Below are positions 34,608-43,008 of a stretch of 64,000 nucleotides of DNA, piece after piece. The stretch lies in assembly GCA_021372495.1 (NCBI GenBank), contig JAJFUF010000045.1, positions 97,015-161,014 on the forward strand. The letters run 5' to 3'. Positions within the stretch are counted from its first letter, which is position 1. Each line of letters opens with the position of its first letter. The stretch is from Lysobacteraceae bacterium (lineage in GTDB: Bacteria; Pseudomonadota; Gammaproteobacteria; Xanthomonadales; Rhodanobacteraceae). A program made the position numbers and the translations under genes. The notes under the pieces are model-generated. The model did no database searches and had not been told where the DNA came from. It saw only the letters and a list, made by a program, of their open reading frames with translations.

Positions 34608-36125
34608 TTACTCTTCGGCCGCCGCCGTGCGCAGGGCGCCGACCGCGGCCGCGCCGTGGGCGACGTGCGCGTTCGACAGGTTCTTCATCAGCGGCAGCAG
34701 CACGACGGCCAGCGCGAGGCCGCCCACCGCCAGCCAGCCGAGCCGGTTGAACAGGTCGGTGTACAGCGGCAGGGTCTGCAGCGGATCGGCGACGTTTTCC
34801 GGCACGCTGGCGTAGTTCGCCACCACGCTGCCGAGGTACTGCGAGATGCCGGTGGCGACGTAGTAGGCGCCCATCATGAAGCCGCCCATGCGCGCCGGCA
34901 CGTAGCGCGCGATCATGGCGAGGCCGAGGCCGCTGACCAGCAGCTCGCCCAGCGAGTAGAAGCCGTAGCCCCAGATCATGAACCACGACGACACCTTGCC
35001 GTCGACCGCGAAGCGGCCGCTGATGCCGTAGATGAAGAAACCGATCGCGACCACCGCGAAGCCGATCGCGAACTTGCCGGCGATCGGCAGGTCGCGGCCG
35101 TTGCGGCCGAGGCGCGTGTAGGTCAGCGCCAGCAGCGGGCTGAGCAGCATGATCCAGATCGGGTTGAGCGCCTGGTACTGCGCCGGCTGCCAGGTAAACA
35201 GGTTCAGGCCGAGCAGGCTCTGGTTCCAGTCCACGTTGCGCAGCGCGAACAGCGTCAGCGAGGTGGACATCTGCTGGTAGAAGATGAAGAACAGGATGGT
35301 CTGCGCGGTCAGGATCAGCACCGCGATCAGGCCGGCGCGCTCGCTGCGCTCGCTCTTCAGGATCATGTAGGCGAAGATGGCGAGGATCGCCAGCCCGGCG
35401 CCGTACACGCACCAGCGGCCGATCTGCTGGTGCTGCAGCACGAACGCCACCGCGAACAGCGTCAGCGCGCCGACGCCCAGCACCGCGCCGAGGCGGCCCC
35501 AGCGCACCGGCGCGTCGTCCGGCTGCGAGCCGACCGCGGCCAGCGTGCGGCGCATCAGCAGGTAGTTCAGCAGGCCGAGCACCAGGCCCGCGCTGCACAC
35601 CGCGAACGCCGCGTGCCAGCCCCAGTGCTCCTTGATCCACGGCGTCAGCAGCATCGACACCGTCGAGCCGATGTTGACCGCCATGTAGTAGATGGTGAAC
35701 GCGCTGTCGATCTTGGCGTCGTTGCCGTCGTAGATGCGGCGCACCAGGTTGCCGGCATTGGCCTTGAACAGGCCGTTGCCGACCACGATCACGCCCATCG
35801 CGCAGTACAGGAAGTACAGGCTGTCCGACGGCACCGCCAGCAGCGCGTAGCCGACGGTCATGATCGCCGCGCCGATGGTCATGGTGCGGCGCGTGCCCAG
35901 CACCTTGTCGCCGATCCAGCCGCCGATCGCCGGCGCGGCATAGACCAGCGCGGTGAACGCGCCCCACACCAGGTTGGCCTGGTCGTCGCTGAAGCCGACC
36001 TTCTGCACCATGAACAGCACCAGCAGTGCCGCCATGCCGTAGTAGCCGAAGCGTTCCCACATCTCGATCAGGAACACCGTGCTGAACGAGCGGGTCTGGG
36101 ATACCGGGGGTGTCTGCGTCGTCAT
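34608..36125 (-). CDS. POT/PTR family proton-coupled peptide transporter
   Basis: 505 residues with about 14 transmembrane helices. The ExxER proton-coupling motif is EMWERFGYY near the N-terminus. GGWIGDKVLGTRRTMTIGAA and GNGLFKANAGNLV match the PTR2 signatures. It imports di- and tripeptides with protons. The second ATG at 36125 (MTTQTPPVSQ) is preferred over 36185 because a GGA-containing ribosome site precedes it and the family does not have the longer N-terminus. Confidence 0.92.
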   Translation of the reverse strand: MTTQTPPVSQTRSFSTVFLIEMWERFGYYGMAALLVLFMVQKVGFSDDQANLVWGAFTALVYAAPAIGGWIGDKVLGTRRTMTIGAAIMTVGYALLAVPSDSLYFLYCAMGVIVVGNGLFKANAGNLVRRIYDGNDAKIDSAFTIYYMAVNIGSTVSMLLTPWIKEHWGWHAAFAVCSAGLVLGLLNYLLMRRTLAAVGSQPDDAPVRWGRLGAVLGVGALTLFAVAFVLQHQQIGRWCVYGAGLAILAIFAYMILKSERSERAGLIAVLILTAQTILFFIFYQQMSTSLTLFALRNVDWNQSLLGLNLFTWQPAQYQALNPIWIMLLSPLLALTYTRLGRNGRDLPIAGKFAIGFAVVAIGFFIYGISGRFAVDGKVSSWFMIWGYGFYSLGELLVSGLGLAMIARYVPARMGGFMMGAYYVATGISQYLGSVVANYASVPENVADPLQTLPLYTDLFNRLGWLAVGGLALAVVLLPLMKNLSNAHVAHGAAAVGALRTAAAEE

Positions 36126-36274
36126 GTCGATTCCGCTGCCTGGGGTTGAATGCTCTGGCGCATCGGGGGAGACGACGGTCGCCAACGAGGTGTCGCCGCC
36201 TCCGGTGGAGGGCGGGCGAACCGGCCAAGGTTAGCGCATGACGGCGCCGGGCGCGCGGGACGGGCCTATGGCAC

Positions 36275-36280
36275 TAAGAT
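36275..36280 (+). promoter_or_regulatory. -10 box candidate for the zinc-ribbon gene
   Basis: TAAGAT lies 32 bases before the ATG, and GGGAGAGGGAGGG just before the ATG serves as a strong ribosome site. Confidence 0.35.
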
Positions 36281-36312
36281 GGCCCTTGACTCACTAGGGG
36301 AGAGGGAGGGCT

Positions 36313-36597
36313 ATGGCACTGATCAAATGCGCAGAATGCGGCCGGGATATCAGCTCACTGGCGTCGGCATGCCCAGGCTGCGGCGCGCCCACAAAAGAGG
36401 TTGCACAGGTTGAGCCGATGACGATTCAGGCGACGTCGAAGCAGTACAAATCCATGCAACTGCTTGGCGTGCTGTTGGTTCTCGTGGGGGTTGTTGCGGG
36501 AATCGCCGAGGCGCCGGTGTTCGGAGTGACCACAGGCGTGTTGGGGCTGGCGCTCTACATCGGCGGCCGCATAGGAGGTTGGTGGGCAAACGGGTAG
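36313..36597 (+). CDS. Zinc-ribbon small membrane protein
   Basis: 94 residues. An N-terminal zinc ribbon (CAECGRDISSLASACPGCG, two CxxC pairs) is followed by a polar linker and two adjacent transmembrane helices (QLLGVLLVLVGVVAGIAEAP and VTTGVLGLALYIGGRIGGWW). The base composition is visibly less GC-rich than its neighbours, and codons such as ACA, ATA and GTT are used. Function is unknown. A family B repeat begins four bases after the stop. Confidence 0.8.
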   Translation: MALIKCAECGRDISSLASACPGCGAPTKEVAQVEPMTIQATSKQYKSMQLLGVLLVLVGVVAGIAEAPVFGVTTGVLGLALYIGGRIGGWWANG

Positions 36598-36600
36598 CCG

Positions 36601-36683
36601 GTAGGGCGGAATCCGCGCAGCGGCTTCCGCCACCGGGCGACCGGCTCGGCGGAAGCGCCGCTTTGCGGCGGTTCCGCCCTGCG
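36601..36683. repeat. Family B palindromic repeat
   Basis: Starts GTAGGGCGGAATCCGCGCAG and ends CGGTTCCGCCCTGC; the inner GCGGAAGC arms are inverted. It is closely similar to 11120-11206. Confidence 0.85.
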
Positions 36684-36694
36684 GACGACGCGGC

Positions 36695-37693
36695 TCAGAA
36701 ATTGCGGTCGCCGCCGATCAGGTCGCCGAGGCCGCCGAGCAGCGAACCCTCGCCGCGACGCTGGCCGCCGCCCTGCGGCGCCGCCGCCAGCATGCGTCCG
36801 GCCAGGCGCGAGAACGGCAGCGACTGGATCCACACCCGGCCGGGGCCGGTCAGGGTGGCGAGGAACACGCCTTCGCCGCCGAACAGCATGCTCTTGATGC
36901 CGCCGACCGCCTGCACGTCCATGCTCACGCCGTCGGTGAAGGCGACCACGCAGCCGGTGTCGATGTCGAGGCGCTCGCCCGGCGCGAGCTGGCGCTCGAC
37001 CACGGTGCCGCCGGCATGCACGAATACCCAGCCGTCGCCCTCGAGCTTCTCCATGATGAAGCCTTCGCCGCCGAACAGCGCGGTGAGGATGCGCTTCTGC
37101 AGCCAGATGCCGAGCCGCACGCCGCGCGCGGCGCACAGGAAACTGTCCTTCTGGCAGATCAGCCGGCCGCCCAGCTCGGCCAGGTTCATCGCCATGACGG
37201 TGCCCGGGTAGGGCGCGGCGAAGGCGACACGCGCCTTGCCGCGGGCGCCGGCGTGGGTGAACAGCGTGGTGAACAGCGACTCGCCGGACAGCACGCGCTT
37301 GCCGGCGCCGAGCAGCTTGTCCATCAGGCCCGCGCCCTGGCCGGCGGCGGAACCGTCGCCGAACACGGTATCCATGCGCACGACGGCTTCCTTGTACATC
37401 AGCGCGCCGGCCTCGGCGATCGCGCTCTCGCCGGGGTCGAGCTCGATCTCGACGAACTGCATGTCGGAGCCGACGATGCGGTAGTCGATGGCGTCGGCGC
37501 CGGCGCCGCGCGGCAGCGGGGGCGGCACGCTGGCGGTCGTCCCCAGCTCGGGCACGTCGCCGATGCGCTTCCACGCGGCGAAGCCTTCCTTCCAGCAGTG
37601 GCCGTCCGGATTGCGCCGCGCCTGTTCGCGCGCCTGTGCCGCGTCGAACGGGCCGATACGGTTGCCGCCGTAGCTGAAATACCACTGTTCCAT
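36695..37693 (-). CDS. GYF_2 domain fused to AIM24/TIGR00266 protein
   Basis: 332 residues. The N-terminal 50 residues are a GYF_2 domain ([20 protein letters not shown] ... [17 protein letters not shown]). The remainder is an AIM24-like beta-sandwich ([60 protein letters not shown]). It ends in a Gly/Arg-rich tail. AIM24 proteins are cytoplasmic proteins of unclear role; GYF_2 usually binds proline-rich peptides or membrane proteins. The ATG at 37693 gives the natural start [10 protein letters not shown]. Confidence 0.85.
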   Translation of the reverse strand: MEQWYFSYGGNRIGPFDAAQAREQARRNPDGHCWKEGFAAWKRIGDVPELGTTASVPPPLPRGAGADAIDYRIVGSDMQFVEIELDPGESAIAEAGALMYKEAVVRMDTVFGDGSAAGQGAGLMDKLLGAGKRVLSGESLFTTLFTHAGARGKARVAFAAPYPGTVMAMNLAELGGRLICQKDSFLCAARGVRLGIWLQKRILTALFGGEGFIMEKLEGDGWVFVHAGGTVVERQLAPGERLDIDTGCVVAFTDGVSMDVQAVGGIKSMLFGGEGVFLATLTGPGRVWIQSLPFSRLAGRMLAAAPQGGGQRRGEGSLLGGLGDLIGGDRNF

Positions 37694-37797
37694 GGGCGAA
37701 CTCCTGCGGGAATTGGCCGAGTCTAGGCAAGCGCCCCGGGCGCGGCGAGTGCGCCTTGTCACGCCCGCCGGGGCGGCGTCGGGCGGGCCGCGTGCAG

Positions 37798-37803
37798 TAT
37801 GCT
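37798..37803 (+). promoter_or_regulatory. -10 box six bases before the thyA start (leaderless candidate)
   Basis: TATGCT is followed by TGCGGC and then ATG. There is no Shine-Dalgarno sequence. The spacing is identical to that at nudE. Confidence 0.45.
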
Positions 37804-37809
37804 TGCGGC

Positions 37810-38604
37810 ATGCGTCCCTACCTCGACCTGCTGCGCCACGTCCTCGAGCACGGCGCCGAAAAAAGCGACCGCACCGGCACCGGCACGCGCTCGGTGTTCG
37901 GCTGGCAGATGCGCTTCGACCTGGCTGCCGGCTTCCCGCTGGTCACCACCAAGAAGCTGCACCTGAAGTCGATCGTGCACGAGCTGGTCTGGTTCCTGCG
38001 CGGCGACACCAACATCCGCTACCTCAAGGAACACGGCGTCAGCATCTGGGACGAGTGGGCCGACGCCGAGGGCAACCTCGGCCCGGTCTACGGCCGCCAG
38101 TGGCGCGCCTGGCCGACGGCGGACGGCAAGGTGGTGGACCAGATCGCCTGGGTGCAGGACGAGATTCGCCGCAATCCCGATTCGCGCCGGCTGGTGGTCA
38201 GCGCCTGGAACGTGGGCGAGCTGCCGAAGATGGCATTGATGCCCTGCCACGCGCTGTTCCAGTTCTACGTGGCGGACGGCAAGCTGAGCTGCCAGCTCTA
38301 CCAGCGCTCCGGCGACATCTTCCTCGGCGTGCCGTTCAACATCGCCAGCTACGCGCTGCTGACGCAGATGATGGCGCAGGCGACCGGCCTCGCGCCGGGC
38401 GAATTCGTGCATACGCTGGGCGACGCGCATCTCTACAGCAACCACGTCGAACAGGCGCGCGAGCAGCTCGCGCGCGCGCCGCGCCCGCTGCCGCGCCTCA
38501 AGCTCGATCCCGGCGTGCGCTCGATCTTCGACTTCCACTACGAGCACGTGGCCATCGAGGGCTACGATCCGCATCCGGCGATCAGGGCGCCGGTGGCGGT
38601 GTGA
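37810..38604 (+). CDS. thyA: Thymidylate synthase
   Basis: 264 residues, the same length as E. coli ThyA. It methylates dUMP to dTMP using methylene-THF. The catalytic Cys146 lies in [12 protein letters not shown]; other conserved segments are [40 protein letters not shown] and [11 protein letters not shown]. The start codon has no ribosome site but a -10-like hexamer six bases upstream. It is followed 30 bases later by folA, which regenerates the folate it consumes. Confidence 0.98.
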   Translation: MRPYLDLLRHVLEHGAEKSDRTGTGTRSVFGWQMRFDLAAGFPLVTTKKLHLKSIVHELVWFLRGDTNIRYLKEHGVSIWDEWADAEGNLGPVYGRQWRAWPTADGKVVDQIAWVQDEIRRNPDSRRLVVSAWNVGELPKMALMPCHALFQFYVADGKLSCQLYQRSGDIFLGVPFNIASYALLTQMMAQATGLAPGEFVHTLGDAHLYSNHVEQAREQLARAPRPLPRLKLDPGVRSIFDFHYEHVAIEGYDPHPAIRAPVAV

Positions 38605-38634
38605 TCCCGCAACCCGCGCCAAGGAGCCTGTGCC

Positions 38635-39120
38635 ATGAGCATCTCGCTTATCGCCGCGCTGGACCACGACCACGCCATCGGCAAGGACGGCGTCATGCCC
38701 TGGCATCTGCCCGACGACCTCAAGCGTTTCAAGGCGCTGACCGTCGGCACGGTGGTGCTGATGGGCCATCGCACCGCGCTGTCGATCGGCCGCGCCCTGC
38801 CGGGGCGGCAGAACCTGGTGCTCAGCCGCCGCCACGAGGCGCCCTATGCCGGGCAGGACACGGTGCGCTCGCTGGACGAGGCGGTGGCGATCGCCGACGG
38901 CCGCGCGCTGATGGTGATCGGCGGCGGTGAGGTCTATCGCCTGGCGCTGCCACTGGCGCGGCGCATGTACCTGACCTGGGTGGACGCGCGCGTCGAGTCC
39001 GCCGACACGTTCTTCCCGCGCGTGCGCTTCAGCGAGTGGGTGGAAACCTCGCGCGTGCACCATGCAGCCGACGCCCGGCACGCCTGCGCGTTCGATTTCG
39101 TCGAATACGTGCGCGAGTGA
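38635..39120 (+). CDS. folA: Dihydrofolate reductase
   Basis: 161 residues, NADPH-dependent, reducing dihydrofolate to tetrahydrofolate. MSISLIAALDHDHAIGKDG, PWHLPDDLKRFKALT with the catalytic Asp27, VLMGHRTALSIGRALPGR, and VIGGGEVYRLALP are the standard motifs. AAGGAG precedes the ATG. Its stop overlaps the GTG start of the next gene (GTGA). Confidence 0.97.
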   Translation: MSISLIAALDHDHAIGKDGVMPWHLPDDLKRFKALTVGTVVLMGHRTALSIGRALPGRQNLVLSRRHEAPYAGQDTVRSLDEAVAIADGRALMVIGGGEVYRLALPLARRMYLTWVDARVESADTFFPRVRFSEWVETSRVHHAADARHACAFDFVEYVRE

Positions 39121-40058
39121 AGGCGCTGCACGTCGTCGCCGGCGTCCTCGGCGACGCCGCGGGGCGGGTGCTGCTGGCGCAGCGTCCGCGCGGCAAGCAT
39201 CTGGCCGGCCTGTGGGAGTTCCCCGGCGGCAAGGTGGAGCCGGGCGAGTCGGCCCACGTCGCGCTGGCGCGCGAGTTGCGCGAGGAGCTGGGCATCGAGG
39301 CGCACGGCTTCGCGCCGCTGATCTCGGTGCCGTGGCGCTATCCGGAGAAGACGATCCGGCTGCAGGCGCTGCGCGTCGCCGCCTGGCGGGGCGAGCCGCA
39401 TCCGCACGACGCGCAGGCATTGCGCTGGGCGCTGCCGCGCGACGTCGACGCGGCGACGATGCCGCCCGCCGACCGTCCGCTGCTGGCCGCGTTGCGCCTG
39501 CCGCCGCACTATCTGGTCACGCCCGCCGATGCCGATCCGGACGCGCTGCCGGCGATGTTCGACGCCGCGCTGGCGCGCGGCGAGCGGCTGTTCCAGTTGC
39601 GCCTGCCGGGCCTCGCCCGCGACGCGCTGCGCGCGCTGGCGCAGGCGCTCGCCGCGCGCTGCCGCGCCGCCGGCGCCGATCTCCTGGTCAACGCCGACGT
39701 CGGGCTGGCGCGCGAGCTCGGCATCGGCGTGCACCTGCGCGCGGCGCAGTTGACGACGCTGGAGGCGCGGCCGCTGCCGTCCGGCGCGTGGGTGGCGGCG
39801 TCCTGCCACGACGCCGCCGAACTGGCGCGTGCGGCCGAACTGGGCGTGGACTTCGCCACGCTGTCGCCGCTGCGCCCGACCGCCAGCCACCCCGGCGCGC
39901 CGGCGCTGGGCTGGGCGCGCTTCGCGACGCTGCTCGAGGCGGGCGCGCTGCCGGTTTATGCGCTGGGCGGCGTCGGTCCGGACGACCTGACCCTGGCGCG
40001 CGTCGCCGGCGCGCTGGGCGTGGCCGGCATCGGCGCATTCTGGAACCGTGACGCCTGA
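39117..40058 (+). CDS. mutT: Nudix hydrolase (MutT-like) fused to ThiE-like domain
   Basis: 313 residues starting with GTG at 39117, overlapping the folA stop. Residues 1-130 are a MutT domain that probably hydrolyses 8-oxo-dGTP (complete Nudix box at residues 38-60, GKVEPGESAHVALARELREE and following LGI). Residues about 135-313 are a thiamine-phosphate-synthase-like TIM barrel (HYLVTPADAD, LLVNADVGLARELG, GVHLRAAQL, GVDFATLSPL, PVYALGGVGPDDL). This fusion is common in Proteobacteria; the role of the second domain is unclear. Confidence 0.9.
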   Translation: MKALHVVAGVLGDAAGRVLLAQRPRGKHLAGLWEFPGGKVEPGESAHVALARELREELGIEAHGFAPLISVPWRYPEKTIRLQALRVAAWRGEPHPHDAQALRWALPRDVDAATMPPADRPLLAALRLPPHYLVTPADADPDALPAMFDAALARGERLFQLRLPGLARDALRALAQALAARCRAAGADLLVNADVGLARELGIGVHLRAAQLTTLEARPLPSGAWVAASCHDAAELARAAELGVDFATLSPLRPTASHPGAPALGWARFATLLEAGALPVYALGGVGPDDLTLARVAGALGVAGIGAFWNRDA

Positions 40059-40099
40059 CGCGCAGGCGGCTCCGCGCGTCCGGCCTCGCGCGGCGTAAA

Positions 40100-40130
40100 T
40101 GCAGGAGCGACCGTGGTCGCGACCGCGAGG
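40100..40130. repeat. Family F repeat copy
   Basis: TGCAGGAGCGACCGTGGTCG then CGACCGCGAGG, between the converging mutT and coaE genes. Confidence 0.55.
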
Positions 40131-40153
40131 TTCCGCTTGCCCGCGTCCGCCGC

Positions 40154-40822
40154 TCAGAGCCTGAAGCGATTGCGCACCGCGTGCGCGGTCGGATCGCCGG
40201 CCTGCTTGAGCGCGGCGCGCCTGAGATAGTCGGCGTGCAGCGCGGCGACCGCGGCGTCCAGCGCGTCTTCCGGACCGCCGTTGTCGATCACGTCGTCGGC
40301 CAGGGCGAGGCGCGAGCCGCGGCCGACCTGCGCGGCCAGCATGCGCCCGGCCTGCTGCGCGTCGATGCCGTCGCGGCGCATCAGGCGCTCGCGCTGCGCG
40401 GCCTCGGGGACGTCCACCACCAGCCGGCGGTCGACCCAGCCGTACGCCGGCCAGGTTTCCACCAGCAGCGGGATCGCCAGCACGCAGTAGGGGCCGCGTT
40501 CGGCGGCCACGCGCGCGCGCAGCCATTCCTGCACGCGCGGATGCACGATCGCCTCGAGCTTGCGGCGCGCCGCGGCGCTGGCGAACACGCGCTGGCGCAG
40601 GCGGCGGCGGTCGAGCGTGCCGTCGGCGGCCAGCGCTTCGTCGCCGAAGGCGGCAAGGATCTCGGCCAGCGCCGGCTGGCCCGGCGCGACCACCTCGCGC
40701 GCGGCCACGTCGGCGTCGTGCACGGCGACGCCGAGCGCCTCGAAGCGGCGCGCCACCGCGCTCTTGCCGCTGGCGACGCCGCCGGTCAGCGCGACCACGA
40801 ACGGAGCCGGTTTCGCGCTCAC
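40154..40822 (-). CDS. coaE: Dephospho-CoA kinase
   Basis: 222 residues, the last step of coenzyme A synthesis. The P-loop is LTGGVASGKSAVARRF; DADVAAREVV, HPRVQEWL and VIPLLVET-type strand (AIPLLVETWPAYGWVDR) follow. It starts with GTG at 40822, overlapping the pilD stop by four bases (GTGA). The pilB-pilC-pilD-coaE order is usual in Gammaproteobacteria. Confidence 0.95.
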   Translation of the reverse strand: MSAKPAPFVVALTGGVASGKSAVARRFEALGVAVHDADVAAREVVAPGQPALAEILAAFGDEALAADGTLDRRRLRQRVFASAAARRKLEAIVHPRVQEWLRARVAAERGPYCVLAIPLLVETWPAYGWVDRRLVVDVPEAAQRERLMRRDGIDAQQAGRMLAAQVGRGSRLALADDVIDNGGPEDALDAAVAALHADYLRRAALKQAGDPTAHAVRNRFRL

Positions 40823-41688
40823 CGCAATCCGGCCAGCCGCAGGTAGGCGCCGAGCAGGGCGTCGCCGGCGACGAACCACACCCAGCCGGCCGCGGCGAGG
40901 AACGGGCCGAACGGAATCGGCACCGAACGGTCCTGGCCGCGCAGCTTCAGCACGGCCACGCCGACCAGCGCGCCGATCAGCGAGGAGAGCAGGATCACCG
41001 GCAGCAGCGCCGACGGCCCCATCCACGCGCCCAGCGCGCCGAGCAGCTTGAAGTCGCCGTAGCCCATGCCTTCCTTGCCGGTGAGCAGCTTGAAGATCCA
41101 GTACACGCTCCACAGGCTGAGGTAGCCGATCGCCGCGCCGAGGATCGCCGCCGCCGGCGCCACGTACAGCGGCACCAGCGCCAGCAGCAGGCCCAGCCAC
41201 AACAGCGGCAGGGTGATCTGGTCGGGCAGCAGTTGGGTGCGCACGTCGATGCCGGCCAGCGCGACCAGGCTCCAGGTGAACGCCAGCGCGGCGGCGCCCT
41301 GCGCGGTCGCGCCGAACTTCCACACCACCAGCGCGCTGAGCACGCCGGTCAGCAGCTCCACCAGCGGGTACTGCGGCGAGATCGGCGCCCCGCAGTAGCG
41401 GCAGCGGCCGCGCAGCAGCAGCCAGCCGAACAGCGGGATGTTGTCCCACGGCGCCAGCCGGTGCTTGCAGTGCGGGCAGTGCGAGGCCGTGCGCACGAGA
41501 TCGGGCGGCGCGGGGTCGGCGTCGGCGTCGGGCAGCTCCAGCACGTCGCGCGCGTCGCGGCGCCAGGCGTGCGCCAGCCGCGCCGGCAGGCGCAGGATCA
41601 CCACGTTGAGGAAACTGCCGACCAGCAGTCCCAGAACGGCTGCGGCGGCCGTGGCCGCCGCAGGGGAAAGCAGGATCGACGCGGGCAT
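40819..41688 (-). CDS. pilD: Prepilin peptidase / N-methyltransferase PilD
   Basis: 289-residue polytopic aspartic protease that cleaves the prepilin leader after Gly and methylates the new N-terminus. The zinc-binding pairs are CPHCKHRL and CRYCGAPI. The catalytic aspartates lie in LAGIDVRTQLLPD and GKEGMGYGDFKLLG (GxGD). Eight helices are predicted. The start at 41688 is 8 bases after the pilC stop. It would process PilA encoded at 63401-63844 and T2SS pseudopilins. Confidence 0.96.
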   Translation of the reverse strand: MPASILLSPAAATAAAAVLGLLVGSFLNVVILRLPARLAHAWRRDARDVLELPDADADPAPPDLVRTASHCPHCKHRLAPWDNIPLFGWLLLRGRCRYCGAPISPQYPLVELLTGVLSALVVWKFGATAQGAAALAFTWSLVALAGIDVRTQLLPDQITLPLLWLGLLLALVPLYVAPAAAILGAAIGYLSLWSVYWIFKLLTGKEGMGYGDFKLLGALGAWMGPSALLPVILLSSLIGALVGVAVLKLRGQDRSVPIPFGPFLAAAGWVWFVAGDALLGAYLRLAGLR

Positions 41689-41696
41689 CGCGCGGC

Positions 41697-42965
41697 TTAC
41701 ACCGTGGCGGCCAGTTTGAAGATCGGCAGATACAGGCCGACGACCATGCCGCCGACCAGCACGCCGATGATCACCATGATCATCGGCTCGAGCAAGGTGC
41801 TGAGGGTGTCGACCGCGTTGTTGACCTCTTCCTCGTAGAACTCGGCGACCTTGAACAGCATCTTGTCGAGCGCGCCGGATTCCTCGCCGATCGCGGTCAT
41901 CTGCACGACCATGTTGGGGAATATGCCGGTCTGGCGCATCGCCAATTGCAACTGGTGGCCGACCGCGACGTCCTCGCGGATGCGCTTGATCGCCTCGCCG
42001 TAGGTGACGCTGCCGGTGGCGCCGGCCACCGCGTCCAGCGCCTCGACCAGCGGCACGCCGGCGCGGAAGGTGACGCCGAGCGTGCGCGCGAAGCGCGCGA
42101 TCGCCGACTGGCGCAGGATGTTGCCGATCACCGGGATGCGCAGCGACATGCGGTCGACGAAATGGGCGAACCTGTCCGAACGCTTGTACGCCGCCAGCGC
42201 GCCGACGACGCTGCCGATCAGCACGACCAGCATGAAGAACACGTTGTTCTTCACGAAGTCGGAAGTGGCGACGATCATCTTGGTGAACGCGGGCAGGTCG
42301 GCGCCGGCGTCCTTGAACACCTGGGTGAACACCGGCACCACGAAGATCAGCAGGATCATGCTGACGAGCAGCGCGACGGCCAGCACCATCATCGGGTAGA
42401 ACAGCGCCTTCTTGATCTTCGACTTGATCGCCTCGATGCGTTCCTTGTAGGTGGCGACGGTGTCGAGCACGGTGTCGAGCACGCCCGCCGATTCGCCGGC
42501 CTTGACCAGGTTGCGGAACAGTTCGTCGAACTGCAACGGGTGGCGGCCGAGCGATTCGTACAGGGTGGAACCGCCCTCGATCGACGTCTTGATGTCGGCC
42601 AGCATGTTCTTCATGCGCGGGTTGCGCTGGCCGCCGGTGATGATGTCGAAAGCCTGCACCATCGGTACGCCCGACGCCATCATGGTGGCGATCTGGCGGC
42701 TGAAGACGGCGATGTCGCGCGGCTTGATGCGGCTGCCCGAGGCGCCGAACAGCGGCTTCGACTTCTCGCGCACCGTCTGCGGGTTCATGCCTTGGCGGCG
42801 CAGCTCGGCCTTGACGAGATTGGCGCTCTTCGCCTGCATCTCGCCCTTCATCTTGGTGCCGCGCTTGTCCAGCGCGATCCATTCGTACATGGACATCTGG
42901 CTGACCTGGGCGCGAGCGGCGCCGACGTCGCGGATGTTCTTGGCGGCTGCGGTGGCTGTGGCCAT
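41697..42965 (-). CDS. pilC: Type IV pilus inner-membrane platform protein PilC
   Basis: 422 residues with two GspF domains (KPRDIAVFSRQIATMMASGV ... and RFARTLGVTFRAGVPLVEAL ...) and three transmembrane helices. AFYEEEVN-type segment (VAEFYEEEVNNAVDTLSTLL) and the C-terminal EPMIMVIIGVLVGGMVVGLY are diagnostic. It couples the PilB/PilT ATPases to pilin assembly. The 43 bases to pilB contain no feature. Confidence 0.96.
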   Translation of the reverse strand: MATATAAAKNIRDVGAARAQVSQMSMYEWIALDKRGTKMKGEMQAKSANLVKAELRRQGMNPQTVREKSKPLFGASGSRIKPRDIAVFSRQIATMMASGVPMVQAFDIITGGQRNPRMKNMLADIKTSIEGGSTLYESLGRHPLQFDELFRNLVKAGESAGVLDTVLDTVATYKERIEAIKSKIKKALFYPMMVLAVALLVSMILLIFVVPVFTQVFKDAGADLPAFTKMIVATSDFVKNNVFFMLVVLIGSVVGALAAYKRSDRFAHFVDRMSLRIPVIGNILRQSAIARFARTLGVTFRAGVPLVEALDAVAGATGSVTYGEAIKRIREDVAVGHQLQLAMRQTGIFPNMVVQMTAIGEESGALDKMLFKVAEFYEEEVNNAVDTLSTLLEPMIMVIIGVLVGGMVVGLYLPIFKLAATV

Positions 42966-43008
42966 GGTTAGAGCCTGCTGGATGTCGGGACAGGGGCCGC
43001 GCGCACGA

